Notes under the pieces: generated by a model | What the model saw: the letters and a program-made list of their open reading frames with translations, nothing else | Database searches by the model: none | What the model was told of the DNA's origin: nothing | Shown: positions 24,294-31,850 of the stretch, piece after piece | How positions within the stretch are numbered: position 1 is the stretch's first letter | Layout of the letters: every line of letters begins with the position of its first letter | Made by a program: the position numbers and the translations under genes | Source of the DNA: an uncultured cyanobacterium | GTDB lineage: Bacteria; Cyanobacteriota; Vampirovibrionia; Gastranaerophilales; Gastranaerophilaceae | Length of the DNA: 40,966 nt | Assembly (NCBI GenBank): GCA_945487905.1 | Contig: CALYTW010000005.1 | Location: 1-40,966 of the forward strand | Reading direction: 5' to 3'

Positions 24294-25118
24294 TTAAAGG
24301 CTTAAATAATATTCCTTCATCAGCTTTGCATCGTCTTCGATATTTGGACTCTCGCAAACTATAACTCCTTTTATATCGAAAGCTTTGAATGCTCGCAGAA
24401 GGTCTTTGTAATTCATATCCGATTCTTCAAGGTTAAGATGTTTCTTTTCGCCTTTTGCACCATATTCTATTCCAGCTATATGTGCGTGAAAATTATCCAA
24501 AGCTCTTTGTCCAAGTTCTTTTCCAATTTTTTCAAAAATCGATGCAAATTCATCATAGGTATTCCAAAATCCGTTGTACCTTGCGTGTATGTGTGAAAAA
24601 TCTACACAAGGAAGTACTGTTTCAAACTCTTTTGAAAGATTGACAATTTCGTCTAAATCTCCCCATTGAGTAGACTTACCTGTGGTTTCAGGTCGAATCC
24701 ATATTTTGTTTCCGGCTTTATTTAATTCAGAAGTGATAATTTTAGTTTGTTTTTTTATTTGTTCATAAACTCTCTCAGCTTCCTGTCCCAGATAAAATCC
24801 GGCATGATAAGTTATGCTGTATCCTCCAAGTTCGTCGGTTGTCATGGCTGTTTCAATTATTCTTTGAACACTGGCTTCAACCTTTTCTTCTTCCCTTGCG
24901 TTAAGGTTGACATAAAATGGTGCGTGTGCAGTAATGATTTTTCCGGAAGCTTTTACATCAGCTCTGCTTTGGTCGGAAATTCTTACTCCATGGACAAATT
25001 CAAGCTCAAGTCCGTCTAAGCCCATTTCATCATGGATTTCGAATCCTCTTTTATATCCCTTGTTTCCTGCCTTTAAAGGAACTCCAGCTGTTAAAAAATA
25101 CAATTTGTCCATTTTCAT
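24294..25118 (-). CDS. endonuclease IV/xylose-isomerase-like TIM-barrel protein
   Basis: A 274-residue TIM-barrel protein of the AP endonuclease family 2 type. Metal-ligand-like residues occur in the expected order: HAPFYVNL (His), ITYHAGFYLG (His), RPETTGK (Glu), CVDFSHIHAR (Asp, two His), NFHAHIAGI (His) and VCESPN (Glu). These match the zinc-binding pattern of endonuclease IV (Nfo), though several segments are divergent and the chain is slightly short. It could be a DNA-repair AP endonuclease or a sugar isomerase-like relative; the LNAREEEKVEASVQRIIE helix favours the Nfo side. AAGG lies just before the ATG; a second ATG two codons on is also possible. It is a single gene. Confidence 0.75.
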   Translation of the reverse strand: MKMDKLYFLTAGVPLKAGNKGYKRGFEIHDEMGLDGLELEFVHGVRISDQSRADVKASGKIITAHAPFYVNLNAREEEKVEASVQRIIETAMTTDELGGYSITYHAGFYLGQEAERVYEQIKKQTKIITSELNKAGNKIWIRPETTGKSTQWGDLDEIVNLSKEFETVLPCVDFSHIHARYNGFWNTYDEFASIFEKIGKELGQRALDNFHAHIAGIEYGAKGEKKHLNLEESDMNYKDLLRAFKAFDIKGVIVCESPNIEDDAKLMKEYYLSL

Positions 25119-25255
25119 TCTTTACCTTATGCTTGTGGTTAATCCTACAAAACTACCTACTATTTATCCTTTATTTACCCACTCCGGATTGATTCGCTTT
25201 GCTCGCAATGATGCAGAGCCTGTACTTCTTCTAATTAACGCAATACATTGACCCA

Positions 25256-26197
25256 CTACTTGAATTCTTCTCCGATTTTCGGATTTACGATTCGGATAAA
25301 ATCTTTACTATCCCCGATAAAGAAACTCCCGAATTGCAAAACTGTCGGAACGATTAAACCTTTAGATGTTGCTATGAAGAACTTGTCATCTTCAATTTTA
25401 GATACCGTTCCTGCGGGATGAGGAATTGAAAATGCATCCGAGGCAACTTCCGCTCTCATAATTTTCATTAAATTTCCACGAAAGGTTGTACTTGCAATAA
25501 TAAATGGATTCAATGCACGAATGAATCTTTCTATTTCCTCAGCAGTCTTGTTGTAATTTATGAAAATATCTCTTTCATCCAATCCTTTTCCTGAAATAAA
25601 ATCTCCGGCAGGTTGTTTTATTCTGGGTAGTTCTTGTGTTTCATACAGTTGAAGCACTTGAAGCAAAAGCTCAATACCAAGTACATTCAGCTCATTAAAA
25701 AGAGTACCCATAGTTGCTTTGGAATGTATATGGTATGGTTTTTGGGCAATTATATCTCCTGTATCAAAGGAGTCATCCATAAAATGAATGGTTACGCCCG
25801 TTTCTGTTTCGCCGTTCATAATAACCCTTGAATAAGGATTTCCGCCTCTGTATTTTGGAAGCATAGATGGATGAACATTTATAAATCCGTCTTTTGTAGC
25901 ATTCAAAAGCACTTTTGGTATTTTATAGTTAAACGAACAAACAACTGCTGCATCAATATCAAGACTGCACACTTTTTCTATTAATTGCGGTTCATCCAGT
26001 TCATCATAATCAATATAATTAAGTCCTCTGTGGATTACAAAGTTTTTAAAATCATAAAACATATTGTGGTTTTTTTTAGGCCCTAAAACACCAACAATAT
26101 TTACACCTGCCATTAGCAGACCGTCAAGCCCGATATAAGCCATATCGGGAATTCCGACAAAAAGTATTCTCTTTTTAAAAGCTAATCTGTTAAACAT
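25256..26197 (-). CDS. formyltransferase, Fmt-like two-domain protein
   Basis: A 313-residue protein with a formyltransferase Rossmann domain and a C-terminal OB-like Fmt domain. The catalytic triad is present: Asn107 and His109 in FINVHPSMLP and Asp in DTGDII (about 145-148). The loop reads PKYRGGNPYSRVI in place of the common PRYRGAAP. The C-terminal part (EEIERFIRALNP ... GTVSKIEDDKFFIATSKG) is like methionyl-tRNA formyltransferase, and the size matches Fmt (about 310). It may be the organism's Fmt or a sugar/amino-group formylase; no def gene lies nearby to decide. GGTGA precedes the ATG. Ten bases upstream is an ACGGATATAT box shared with the divergent RHH gene. Confidence 0.8.
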   Translation of the reverse strand: MFNRLAFKKRILFVGIPDMAYIGLDGLLMAGVNIVGVLGPKKNHNMFYDFKNFVIHRGLNYIDYDELDEPQLIEKVCSLDIDAAVVCSFNYKIPKVLLNATKDGFINVHPSMLPKYRGGNPYSRVIMNGETETGVTIHFMDDSFDTGDIIAQKPYHIHSKATMGTLFNELNVLGIELLLQVLQLYETQELPRIKQPAGDFISGKGLDERDIFINYNKTAEEIERFIRALNPFIIASTTFRGNLMKIMRAEVASDAFSIPHPAGTVSKIEDDKFFIATSKGLIVPTVLQFGSFFIGDSKDFIRIVNPKIGEEFK

Positions 26198-26206
26198 TCA
26201 TTCACC

Positions 26207-26339
26207 ACGGATATATCAAGTATACCTCAATTTGTGTAAATTAACAATCACTTTACTCGTTCAGCAAACACCGCTCACTTCACATACAGCCTTGAAATAA
26301 ACTATTTGCATGATATAATGTTTACATATACGGATATAT
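26207..26339. promoter_or_regulatory. divergent control region: promoter and two ACGGATATAT boxes
   Basis: A strong plus-strand promoter, TTGAAA (26292-26297), 16 bases, TATAAT (26314-26319), serves the RHH gene. ACGGATATAT occurs at 26207-26216, just before the formyltransferase start, and at 26330-26339, just before the RHH start. Both are well placed for binding by the RHH protein to block its own gene and its neighbour; that role is inferred. Confidence 0.5.
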
Positions 26340-26348
26340 GGAGGGAAT

Positions 26349-26537
26349 ATGGCACGTGTATTGATTTCAATGTCGAACGATTTTTTGAATAGAGTAGACA
26401 GTATTGCAACCAGCGAACAAAGAACCAGAAGCGAGCTTATTCGTGAGGCTTTGCGTGTTTATATAAAACGCAATAAGATTTCTAATAATGCCAAAGCTGA
26501 AGAAAATGCACAGCTTTTGTCCGAACTCTTAGGCTAA
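26349..26537 (+). CDS. ribbon-helix-helix DNA-binding protein (CopG type)
   Basis: A 62-residue regulator. Residues 1-10 (MARVLISMSN) form the beta ribbon, and two helices follow (FLNRVDSIATSEQ, then TRSELIREALRVYIKRN), the classical CopG/MetJ/Arc layout. The TRSELIREA wording is characteristic. Such proteins bind DNA as dimers and often control their own gene or serve as antitoxins. No toxin-like gene follows, so an antitoxin role is unlikely here. GGAGG lies six bases from the ATG and a strong promoter precedes it. A matching ACGGATATAT box near each of the two divergent starts suggests autoregulation. Confidence 0.88.
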   Translation: MARVLISMSNDFLNRVDSIATSEQRTRSELIREALRVYIKRNKISNNAKAEENAQLLSELLG

Positions 26538-26564
26538 AAAAATGCTCTCATTTTATTGAGAGCA
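26536..26564 (-). terminator. intrinsic terminator for the 26613-27161 gene
   Basis: TGCTCTCA (26543-26550) pairs with TGAGAGCA (26557-26564). On the minus strand the stem is followed directly by seven T residues, the classical form. It lies just downstream of the secreted HEXXH protein gene. Confidence 0.8.
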
Positions 26565-26612
26565 AAGTATGTGAATGAAAAATATTTCGTCTGTGTTTTT
26601 ATGAAGGGGAAA

Positions 26613-27161
26613 TTACATACCGAGTTGTGATTTATAAAAACTGCTTGATGCGATTTTTGTTTGAATATAATTAACTCCGTCTGCATTTGATGCTATCTGC
26701 AAATCTGCCAATTTATCCAATCTTTTTGTAAGCTTTGTTTCAGGATAAGAAACTGAGTTGTTTCTTAATCTGACCCATGTTGCTGCTTCTTTTTGAGTAG
26801 CGATTGTTTCTTCCTGAAGGGTCGGCTTCCTTAAAACATGCATGCTTTCGTGTGCTATTAAGCAAGCTATTTGTTCAACAGGAGCGCCTGAATATACAGA
26901 ATTTATAAGAATAACCCTTCTGCCGGTGCTGTCATACGAATTTGTAGCATAAACAGTTCCGTATCCCGAAAGATTATAAAACTTAATTCTTACAGCATTT
27001 TTCTTTAAGTTAGCGAATACATCGTGTTCGCCGGATTGTTCCAAAAGCTGTAAAGCTGAAACTATTTTTGCATCTGATGAGAAATCTCGAACGCTGTATG
27101 CAAAAGTTTGCGTAACTGTTAAAGCAAAAAATACAAATAAAGCAACTAATACATTTTTCAT
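26613..27161 (-). CDS. secreted HEXXH metallopeptidase-like protein
   Basis: A 182-residue exported protein. Residues 1-21 are a signal peptide (MKNVLVALFVFFALTVTQTFA, cut after the Ala-x-Ala-like end). The zinc motif is HESMH (His104 to His108) in CLIAHESMHVL. Glutamates 117/118 or 125 in LQEETIATQKEAA could supply the third ligand, a gluzincin-like arrangement. No full peptidase domain beyond this is recognisable, and the chain is short, so it may be a minimal protease, a wall-remodelling enzyme or an inactive relative. AGGAG lies eight bases before the ATG. A perfect intrinsic terminator follows. It stands alone in transcription. Confidence 0.7.
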   Translation of the reverse strand: MKNVLVALFVFFALTVTQTFAYSVRDFSSDAKIVSALQLLEQSGEHDVFANLKKNAVRIKFYNLSGYGTVYATNSYDSTGRRVILINSVYSGAPVEQIACLIAHESMHVLRKPTLQEETIATQKEAATWVRLRNNSVSYPETKLTKRLDKLADLQIASNADGVNYIQTKIASSSFYKSQLGM

Positions 27162-27287
27162 AACACATACTCCTGAATCATTAACCTTATATATGTGTTA
27201 ACGGCTTATTTTTCCTGCACTTTAGGCAGTTTTTTTGCTTTGTAACATTGCTTAATAAATATTTACCTAAGAGGTAGTTTTTCATAC

Positions 27288-27329
27288 AAAAAAGCATGAA
27301 TTGTTAAGAAGTATCTTAACAATTCATGC
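27288..27329 (-). terminator. intrinsic terminator for the solute-binding protein gene
   Basis: A perfect 15-bp stem (GCATGAATTGTTAAG pairing with CTTAACAATTCATGC, 27294-27329) with a six-base loop. On the minus strand six T residues follow. It lies about 110 bases past the end of the thyX-SBP transcript. Confidence 0.8.
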
Positions 27330-27442
27330 GTAATTTACAAATCTTAATATTTCTGCGGCATTTCTGCGGTATTCTGGGGCTAAATAATTTATCCTTAACT
27401 TACTCCAAGTTTACCCCTAAATTTACCCCGAAATTTACCCCC
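27330..27442. repeat. short tandem repeats downstream of the SBP gene
   Basis: Three copies of ATTTCTGCGG or a near match, then four short TTTACCCC units (in AAATTTACCCC spacing), lie between the SBP stop and its terminator. The plus-strand 67-codon ORF with KFTPKFTPKFTP is only a reading of the second array. Confidence 0.45.
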
Positions 27443-28240
27443 TTAACCCAAACCCCATTTTTTGCGGAGTCTGGTTATTACATTCTTTCTCTGCATATCT
27501 TTTATTGCCGAATCAAGTTCTTCTTTTAGTCTGACCGTTGATTCGCTCTTTTTAAATGCTATTCCGTAAGGTTCGTTTGAATACCTTCTCGGGAGTAATT
27601 TTACGCTCCTGTCATCAAGAGCAAATCTGTTTAAAATTGTGTCATCAGATGTTATTGCTTCTATTTGACCGGATTTTAGCGCTTGATAAACATCAGGATA
27701 ACTCCTGTATCCTCTGATGTTTGCCGAGGGAATAAGTCTTGGGATATTTTTCTCCGCTGTTGTTCCGAAAACAACTCCTATGCTTGAGCCGGACATATCC
27801 TGAAGTCCTTTAATTCTGCTGTCAGATCTTACCAATAAAGCTTGTCCTGCACTGTCATATGGAATTGAAAAGCTTATTATTTCCTCTCTTTGAGGAGTAA
27901 TTGTAACTGTTGAAATAACTATATCAACTTCTCCGGTAGAAGCTTTAATAAGTCTGTTAGAAGGCGTAACCGGAATAAATTTTACACCGTTGCGATTTTT
28001 TACTATGTATTGTGCAATATAAGAAGCCAAATCTGCATCATATCCGATAATTTTCCCCTTTGCATCGTAAAAACCAAAGGGTTTTGAATTATCATTTATT
28101 CCTACCTTTATATAACCTCTCTGGATAATTTCACTATACAAATCTCCTTCGGTGAATTCATCAGTTTTATGAAAAAGCACTAAATAAAAAGCTGAGATAA
28201 TTAAAAACAGTATAATTAAGAAAGAGCCAAATTTTTTCAT
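27443..28240 (-). CDS. amino-acid-type solute-binding protein (SBP family 3)
   Basis: A 265-residue periplasmic-binding-protein fold. Residues 5-23 are a hydrophobic anchor or uncleaved signal with no lipobox cysteine. The mature part shows the family 3 pattern: YIKVGINDNSKPFGFYD, KIIGYDADLASYIA, GEVDIVISTVTITPQRE, FSIPYDSAGQALLV and GSSIGVVFGTTAE. Such proteins bind polar amino acids for an ABC importer. No permease or ATPase gene is adjacent, so either the transporter is elsewhere or the protein acts as a tethered sensor. It shares one base with the stop of thyX (TAATG) and ends in a strong terminator. Confidence 0.88.
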   Translation of the reverse strand: MKKFGSFLIILFLIISAFYLVLFHKTDEFTEGDLYSEIIQRGYIKVGINDNSKPFGFYDAKGKIIGYDADLASYIAQYIVKNRNGVKFIPVTPSNRLIKASTGEVDIVISTVTITPQREEIISFSIPYDSAGQALLVRSDSRIKGLQDMSGSSIGVVFGTTAEKNIPRLIPSANIRGYRSYPDVYQALKSGQIEAITSDDTILNRFALDDRSVKLLPRRYSNEPYGIAFKKSESTVRLKEELDSAIKDMQRKNVITRLRKKWGLG

Positions 28241-28953
28241 TATTTCGCCTTTGCTTCTTCAAGCTTAGGTTTTCTTCCGCACGATTTATCTTCGTCACAG
28301 AATCCGTAACGCTCGCATTTGGGAACGAGATATGGTCTAAGCCAAGGTTCTTCTTTGGTAAGTTCTTCACACATTGCCTGCACCATTTTTCTAATCTCAT
28401 ACTGCGCTCTGGTGCAAAGTCTTAAGTTAGCGATATGTATCATTTCTCTGAGGTTAAGACTGGCTACAACAGAAGTGGAAGCTGCATTAGGAAGCACAGC
28501 CCTTGCATCTTCCGCAGGAATGCCGGCTTCTGTAAATTCGCAATACAGTTTAGAGATGTCTCCCATAAAATTAATAAATTTTTCTTTCAAAACAGGGTTT
28601 CTGTCAATTGTGGGCGGAATCAAATAATCGAACTGCCCTTTTTCTTTGACATATCTCTGTGATTTTTGTGAAAAAGACATGTGTCTGTGCCGTACAAGCT
28701 GGTGCGTACATGCTCTTGAAACATTTGAGATTGCAAAAGTTACTTGAATATGCTCAATTGTCGAATAATGTCCTGAAGAAATTACACGTTCAATTAATTT
28801 CAGCATTTTTTCTTCATCATCAGTACTGTTGTAAATATTAAAGGGCGTATCTGCACTGTAGCAGGTTCTGCACGCTGTATAAACAGTTTTAAGCATATTT
28901 TCCGGCTTTGAAATTAAATGCACAACCGGTTTGTTGTCATTATTATTGTTCAT
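28240..28953 (-). CDS. thyX: flavin-dependent thymidylate synthase
   Basis: A 237-residue ThyX. The signature RHRxxS...SxRY appears as RHRHMSFSQKSQRY (residues 88-101), a variant in which Ser stands for the usual Asn. It makes dTMP from dUMP using FAD and methylene-folate, and is used by organisms lacking ThyA. The C-terminal ARAVLPNAASTSVVASLNLR segment is also typical. A Cys-rich tail (KCERYGFCDEDKSCGRKP) follows. The N-terminus has a short Asn run. AGAGAG lies upstream. It is co-transcribed with the solute-binding protein gene, sharing one base. Confidence 0.95.
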   Translation of the reverse strand: MNNNNDNKPVVHLISKPENMLKTVYTACRTCYSADTPFNIYNSTDDEEKMLKLIERVISSGHYSTIEHIQVTFAISNVSRACTHQLVRHRHMSFSQKSQRYVKEKGQFDYLIPPTIDRNPVLKEKFINFMGDISKLYCEFTEAGIPAEDARAVLPNAASTSVVASLNLREMIHIANLRLCTRAQYEIRKMVQAMCEELTKEEPWLRPYLVPKCERYGFCDEDKSCGRKPKLEEAKAK

Positions 28954-28989
28954 ACTAATTCTCTCTTCTTCTACCGCTTTGGTACTTTA

Positions 28990-29319
28990 TTAAAATGATG
29001 CCGTTGAAGCACTTGCAGCTTCTTCATAAGGGTTTTCCATACCTGATTTTAGAGCTTCCGCATATGCTGCTTCAAAAAGTTTGTCCGAGTTTTCAGCTAT
29101 TTGCGGATTTTCAATAATAGCTTTCAAATCGTTGTTAACATCATCCGTTCCTTTGAAAAGCATTGAACGTCCGATTGTTTCAGCCTTATGGTTTGAAAAA
29201 TCTTTTAATTGGGGGGTTTCTTCCGCAGTCGAATCCTGTTCAGGTTCAAAGCTTTGTTTTCGGATGCTGTTAAAGTTCGTTTGATTTACACTAATTTTAG
29301 GACCATTAATTTCACTCAT
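28990..29319 (-). CDS. hypothetical protein, 109 aa
   Basis: A 109-residue acidic, largely disordered-looking protein. It opens with a polar stretch (NGPKISVNQTNFNSIRK) of the same style as the other N-terminal-tag proteins in the window, has an internal MLFKGTDD, and ends in low-complexity AASASTASF. GAGG lies six bases before the ATG. thyX follows after 36 bases, so the two may share a transcript. No domain is recognised. The upstream region contains an unusual T-rich tract on the plus strand. Confidence 0.6.
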   Translation of the reverse strand: MSEINGPKISVNQTNFNSIRKQSFEPEQDSTAEETPQLKDFSNHKAETIGRSMLFKGTDDVNNDLKAIIENPQIAENSDKLFEAAYAEALKSGMENPYEEAASASTASF

Positions 29320-29358
29320 GCTTACCTCACTTATATATTCAATTTGTCATATCCGTCG

Positions 29359-29383
29359 TTTTTTGTTTTTTGTTTTTTTTTTT
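29359..29383. repeat. T-rich homopolymer tract
   Basis: Two runs of six T separated by G lead into a run of eleven T, about 40 bases upstream of the 28990-29319 start. Such tracts are prone to slippage and could vary promoter spacing. Confidence 0.6.
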
Positions 29384-29475
29384 CAACTATCCGGTTATTC
29401 TAAAACCTATAATAAAATTTTTTTGCCAGTTATTGCGTAAATGTTTACAAAACGTAACATATTTCTCAAGTCAGA

Positions 29476-29880
29476 TTATCTTTGTGTATTACCCTTGATA
29501 ATGTCTGAAACCCACGGTATATAGCTGTACATGCCCATGAATGAAGTGACTGCAAGATAAAGAATTATCGAAGTCGTACAAACCTGAATAAGCGAAAGAC
29601 CAAATAAAAACGGTATCGGCATGTTGATAAAGTACGGAATTGCATTTATTATGGGAATTCTGTAAAGAATTACATAAACCATTTCTCCTAGTATTGAAAT
29701 AAGGAAAAACAAAATTGATAAAAATATAGACTGCATAATGTGATACATTAAAAACGGTCTTACCGTTTTCTTTGATATTGCCGCAATGACAAGCCATGCA
29801 AATCCGACAAAACCTGCTGTCAAATAAGTTCCTGCGGAAAGGATTTTTTCTATGGGATAAGCTTCATTAAAATTCTGCAA
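29476..29880 (-). CDS. Tic20-like membrane protein
   Basis: A 134-residue protein with four hydrophobic helices (about 18-35, 48-66, 72-92, 100-118). The segment TVRPFLMYHIMQSIFLSIL and the ending YSYIPWVSDII match the Tic20/Ycf60 family of Cyanobacteria and chloroplasts ('RP..R.H..Q' and 'IP..S'). In plastids Tic20 belongs to the inner-envelope import channel; the bacterial role is unknown. The start is a TTG with GGGAG about seven bases upstream, overlapping the end of the TPR gene by 14 bases, so translation is coupled. It supports the cyanobacterial-sister placement. The family call rests on remembered motifs. Confidence 0.6.
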   Translation of the reverse strand: MQNFNEAYPIEKILSAGTYLTAGFVGFAWLVIAAISKKTVRPFLMYHIMQSIFLSILFFLISILGEMVYVILYRIPIINAIPYFINMPIPFLFGLSLIQVCTTSIILYLAVTSFMGMYSYIPWVSDIIKGNTQR

Positions 29881-30937
29881 CGATTTCTCCCTTTCTTTCT
29901 TCTTCTATATAATCTTCTAAAACCTGTATAAATACCAGTTTATACTCGTCGTTTTCCGGTCTCAGATTTATCGCTGCTCTGTAAGAAGTCAGTGATTTTT
30001 CTATTTCTCTGTTCATAAAGAATACATTTGCAATAAGTACATAAATGCTCGGATCGAGTTTATTTATTTTAAGTGCTTCTCTGTATTGGATTTCAGCTTC
30101 CTTATACATGCTTAAATTTGAGTATAAATTACCGAGAAGAATGTATGCGTTTGCCTCTGTAGAATTAATTTCGATGGCTTTTTTGTAATACTCTATTGCA
30201 TCCTGATAATCTCTAAAATCTGTTTTAGCAATAGCATAACAGATATAAGCTTTATAATTATCCCCTTCCAGAGCAATTGCTTCATCAAACTTTTTGTAGC
30301 AGTTTTCTTTATCTTTTAATACGGAATATGTATTTGCAATACAAAGAGCGACTGTTTTATTTTCCGGAGCAAGTGTATACACTTTTTTGTAATATTCCAA
30401 TGCGTTTTTATAATCAGATGTTTTATATGATACATTTCCTAAATCGATAAGTGCTGTCATATTCTCAGGGTCAATAGAGAGTGCTTTTTCATAGTATGCT
30501 TTAGCTTCGACATAGTCCTCAAAATCGTGATAGAGAAGTGCGATTGCATTGTAAACTTCAGGGTCGTTTGAGGCAAAGTCCAACGCTCTCGAATAGTAAT
30601 GAAGTGATTTTGAAAAATTTTTCATATCAGCATAAGTATTTCCCAAATTGTAATAAACCAAATAATTACTTGGATTAACAATCATAGCTTCGTTAAAATA
30701 CTTTATAGCTTTTTTGTATTCCTTAGAGAAAAACCACAAACTTCCAAGATTAATTAGAGCCTGCATATCTTTCGGGTCTATTGCAAGCAGGCTTTCATAT
30801 ACGGATATAACTTTTTCATACTGGTTATCTAATGCGTAAAATTTGGCTAAATCGTGGTAATTATCCGTATTATTCGGCTCAAGAGCCATTTTTAATACGG
30901 TTTTTTGAATATTTTTCTCTATCTCTTTCTTATCCAT
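29867..30937 (-). CDS. TPR-repeat protein, 356 aa
   Basis: A 356-residue protein made almost wholly of about nine tetratricopeptide repeats of 34 residues, each with the YxxLG/A...G/AxY...A pattern (for example YYNLGNTYADMKNFSKSLHY and AYILLGNLYSNLSMYKEAEI). No signal peptide or membrane segment is seen, so it probably acts in the cytoplasm as a scaffold. AGAGGA precedes the ATG. It follows rsfS by 11 bases and overlaps the Tic20-like gene by 14, so it is in the same transcript. Partner proteins are unknown; the association with a membrane protein gene suggests an assembly role. Confidence 0.9.
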   Translation of the reverse strand: MDKKEIEKNIQKTVLKMALEPNNTDNYHDLAKFYALDNQYEKVISVYESLLAIDPKDMQALINLGSLWFFSKEYKKAIKYFNEAMIVNPSNYLVYYNLGNTYADMKNFSKSLHYYSRALDFASNDPEVYNAIALLYHDFEDYVEAKAYYEKALSIDPENMTALIDLGNVSYKTSDYKNALEYYKKVYTLAPENKTVALCIANTYSVLKDKENCYKKFDEAIALEGDNYKAYICYAIAKTDFRDYQDAIEYYKKAIEINSTEANAYILLGNLYSNLSMYKEAEIQYREALKINKLDPSIYVLIANVFFMNREIEKSLTSYRAAINLRPENDEYKLVFIQVLEDYIEEERKGEIVAEF

Positions 30938-30948
30938 AAATCGTCCTC

Positions 30949-31347
30949 TTATTTTTTATATTCGGAATATTCTTCTGATTCTTTGAGCCATGTTACACTT
31001 GGAATGCTGAAGGCATGATTCCAAAATTTTTCGATTGCATAAGCATCTCTGTCTTCCTGATGCAAAATATGAACCACCACATCTCCGTAGTCAACCAGAT
31101 TCCAGCGATTTTTCAGGTCATTTTCACGTCCTATAGGGAGTCTTGAAAAAGTAGTTTTGACCTTATCCGTAAGGTTCTCGGTCAAAGCTTTGACCTGAGT
31201 ATTGGTTTGAGCCGAACAAATTACAAAATAATCAGCAAAAGAAGAGACATTGCTGATATTGAGAATTGAAATATCTTTGGCAATCTTTTCATCTAAAAAC
31301 CTTGCTATAATGCATGCAAATTTATATGAAGTAATTTCTTCAGTCAT
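30949..31347 (-). CDS. rsfS: ribosomal silencing factor RsfS
   Basis: A 132-residue RsfS/Iojap-family protein, normal length, that binds ribosomal protein L14 and blocks subunit joining in starved cells. Diagnostic segments are SSFADYFVICSAQTNTQVKA, LVDYGDVVVHI and DAYAIEKFW. The ORF track starts at a TTG at 31350. The ATG at 31347 shares one base with the rpiB stop (TGATG), the same close junction used elsewhere here, and GGGG lies upstream. It is followed by the TPR gene. Confidence 0.95.
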   Translation of the reverse strand: MTEEITSYKFACIIARFLDEKIAKDISILNISNVSSFADYFVICSAQTNTQVKALTENLTDKVKTTFSRLPIGRENDLKNRWNLVDYGDVVVHILHQEDRDAYAIEKFWNHAFSIPSVTWLKESEEYSEYKK

Positions 31348-31784
31348 CAAACTACCCCGTCAATTATATCTATTCTCTTTTGATGTCTTCCGCCCTCAAA
31401 AGCTGTCTTTAACCAAGCATCAACTATATCAAGAGCTAAACCCAAACCGGTTACTCTTTCTCCTAAGCACAAAATATTTGAATCATTGTGTGCCCTTGTC
31501 ATTCTTGCAGTAAATGTATCCGTACAATGTGAAGCCCTTATTCCTTCAAAGCGGTTTGCTGCAATAGACATTCCGATACCTGTTCCGCAAACCAGAATAC
31601 CCATGCCATTATCTGCCAAAACCTCTTTTGAAACAGCTTTGGCGATTTCCGGATAATCGCACGGTTCTTCTGAAAAACAACCCAAATCGGAAATCTTATA
31701 TCCAGAATCTTTAAGGTGCTTTATGATTTCCGTCTTTAACCTGTATCCGCCGTGGTCAGAGCCGATTGTAATTTTATTATTCAA
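31347..31784 (-). CDS. rpiB: ribose-5-phosphate isomerase B
   Basis: A 145-residue RpiB/LacAB-family sugar-phosphate isomerase, normal length. It opens IGSDHGGYRLK and carries CGTGIGMSIAANR with the conserved catalytic cysteine, followed by RASHCTDTFTARMTRAHND and NILCLGERV. It interconverts ribose 5-phosphate and ribulose 5-phosphate in the pentose phosphate pathway. The start is a TTG at 31784 with GGGGAG six bases upstream. It overlaps rsfS by one base and follows fabZ after 66 bases. Confidence 0.95.
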   Translation of the reverse strand: MNNKITIGSDHGGYRLKTEIIKHLKDSGYKISDLGCFSEEPCDYPEIAKAVSKEVLADNGMGILVCGTGIGMSIAANRFEGIRASHCTDTFTARMTRAHNDSNILCLGERVTGLGLALDIVDAWLKTAFEGGRHQKRIDIIDGVV

Positions 31785-31850
31785 TTTAATCTCCCCTGTG
31801 CTAACTTATATAGTATCATATTGTATGTTATTTATACCCATACAAATGAA

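Noticed and set aside
26349-26537. Antitoxin of a toxin-antitoxin pair
   Set aside because: No toxin-sized gene follows on the same strand; the next gene is on the other strand and encodes a secreted HEXXH protein.
27326-27529. ORF with KFTPKFTPKFTP repeats
   Set aside because: Plus-strand reading of a short TTTACCCC array and the antisense end of the solute-binding protein gene.
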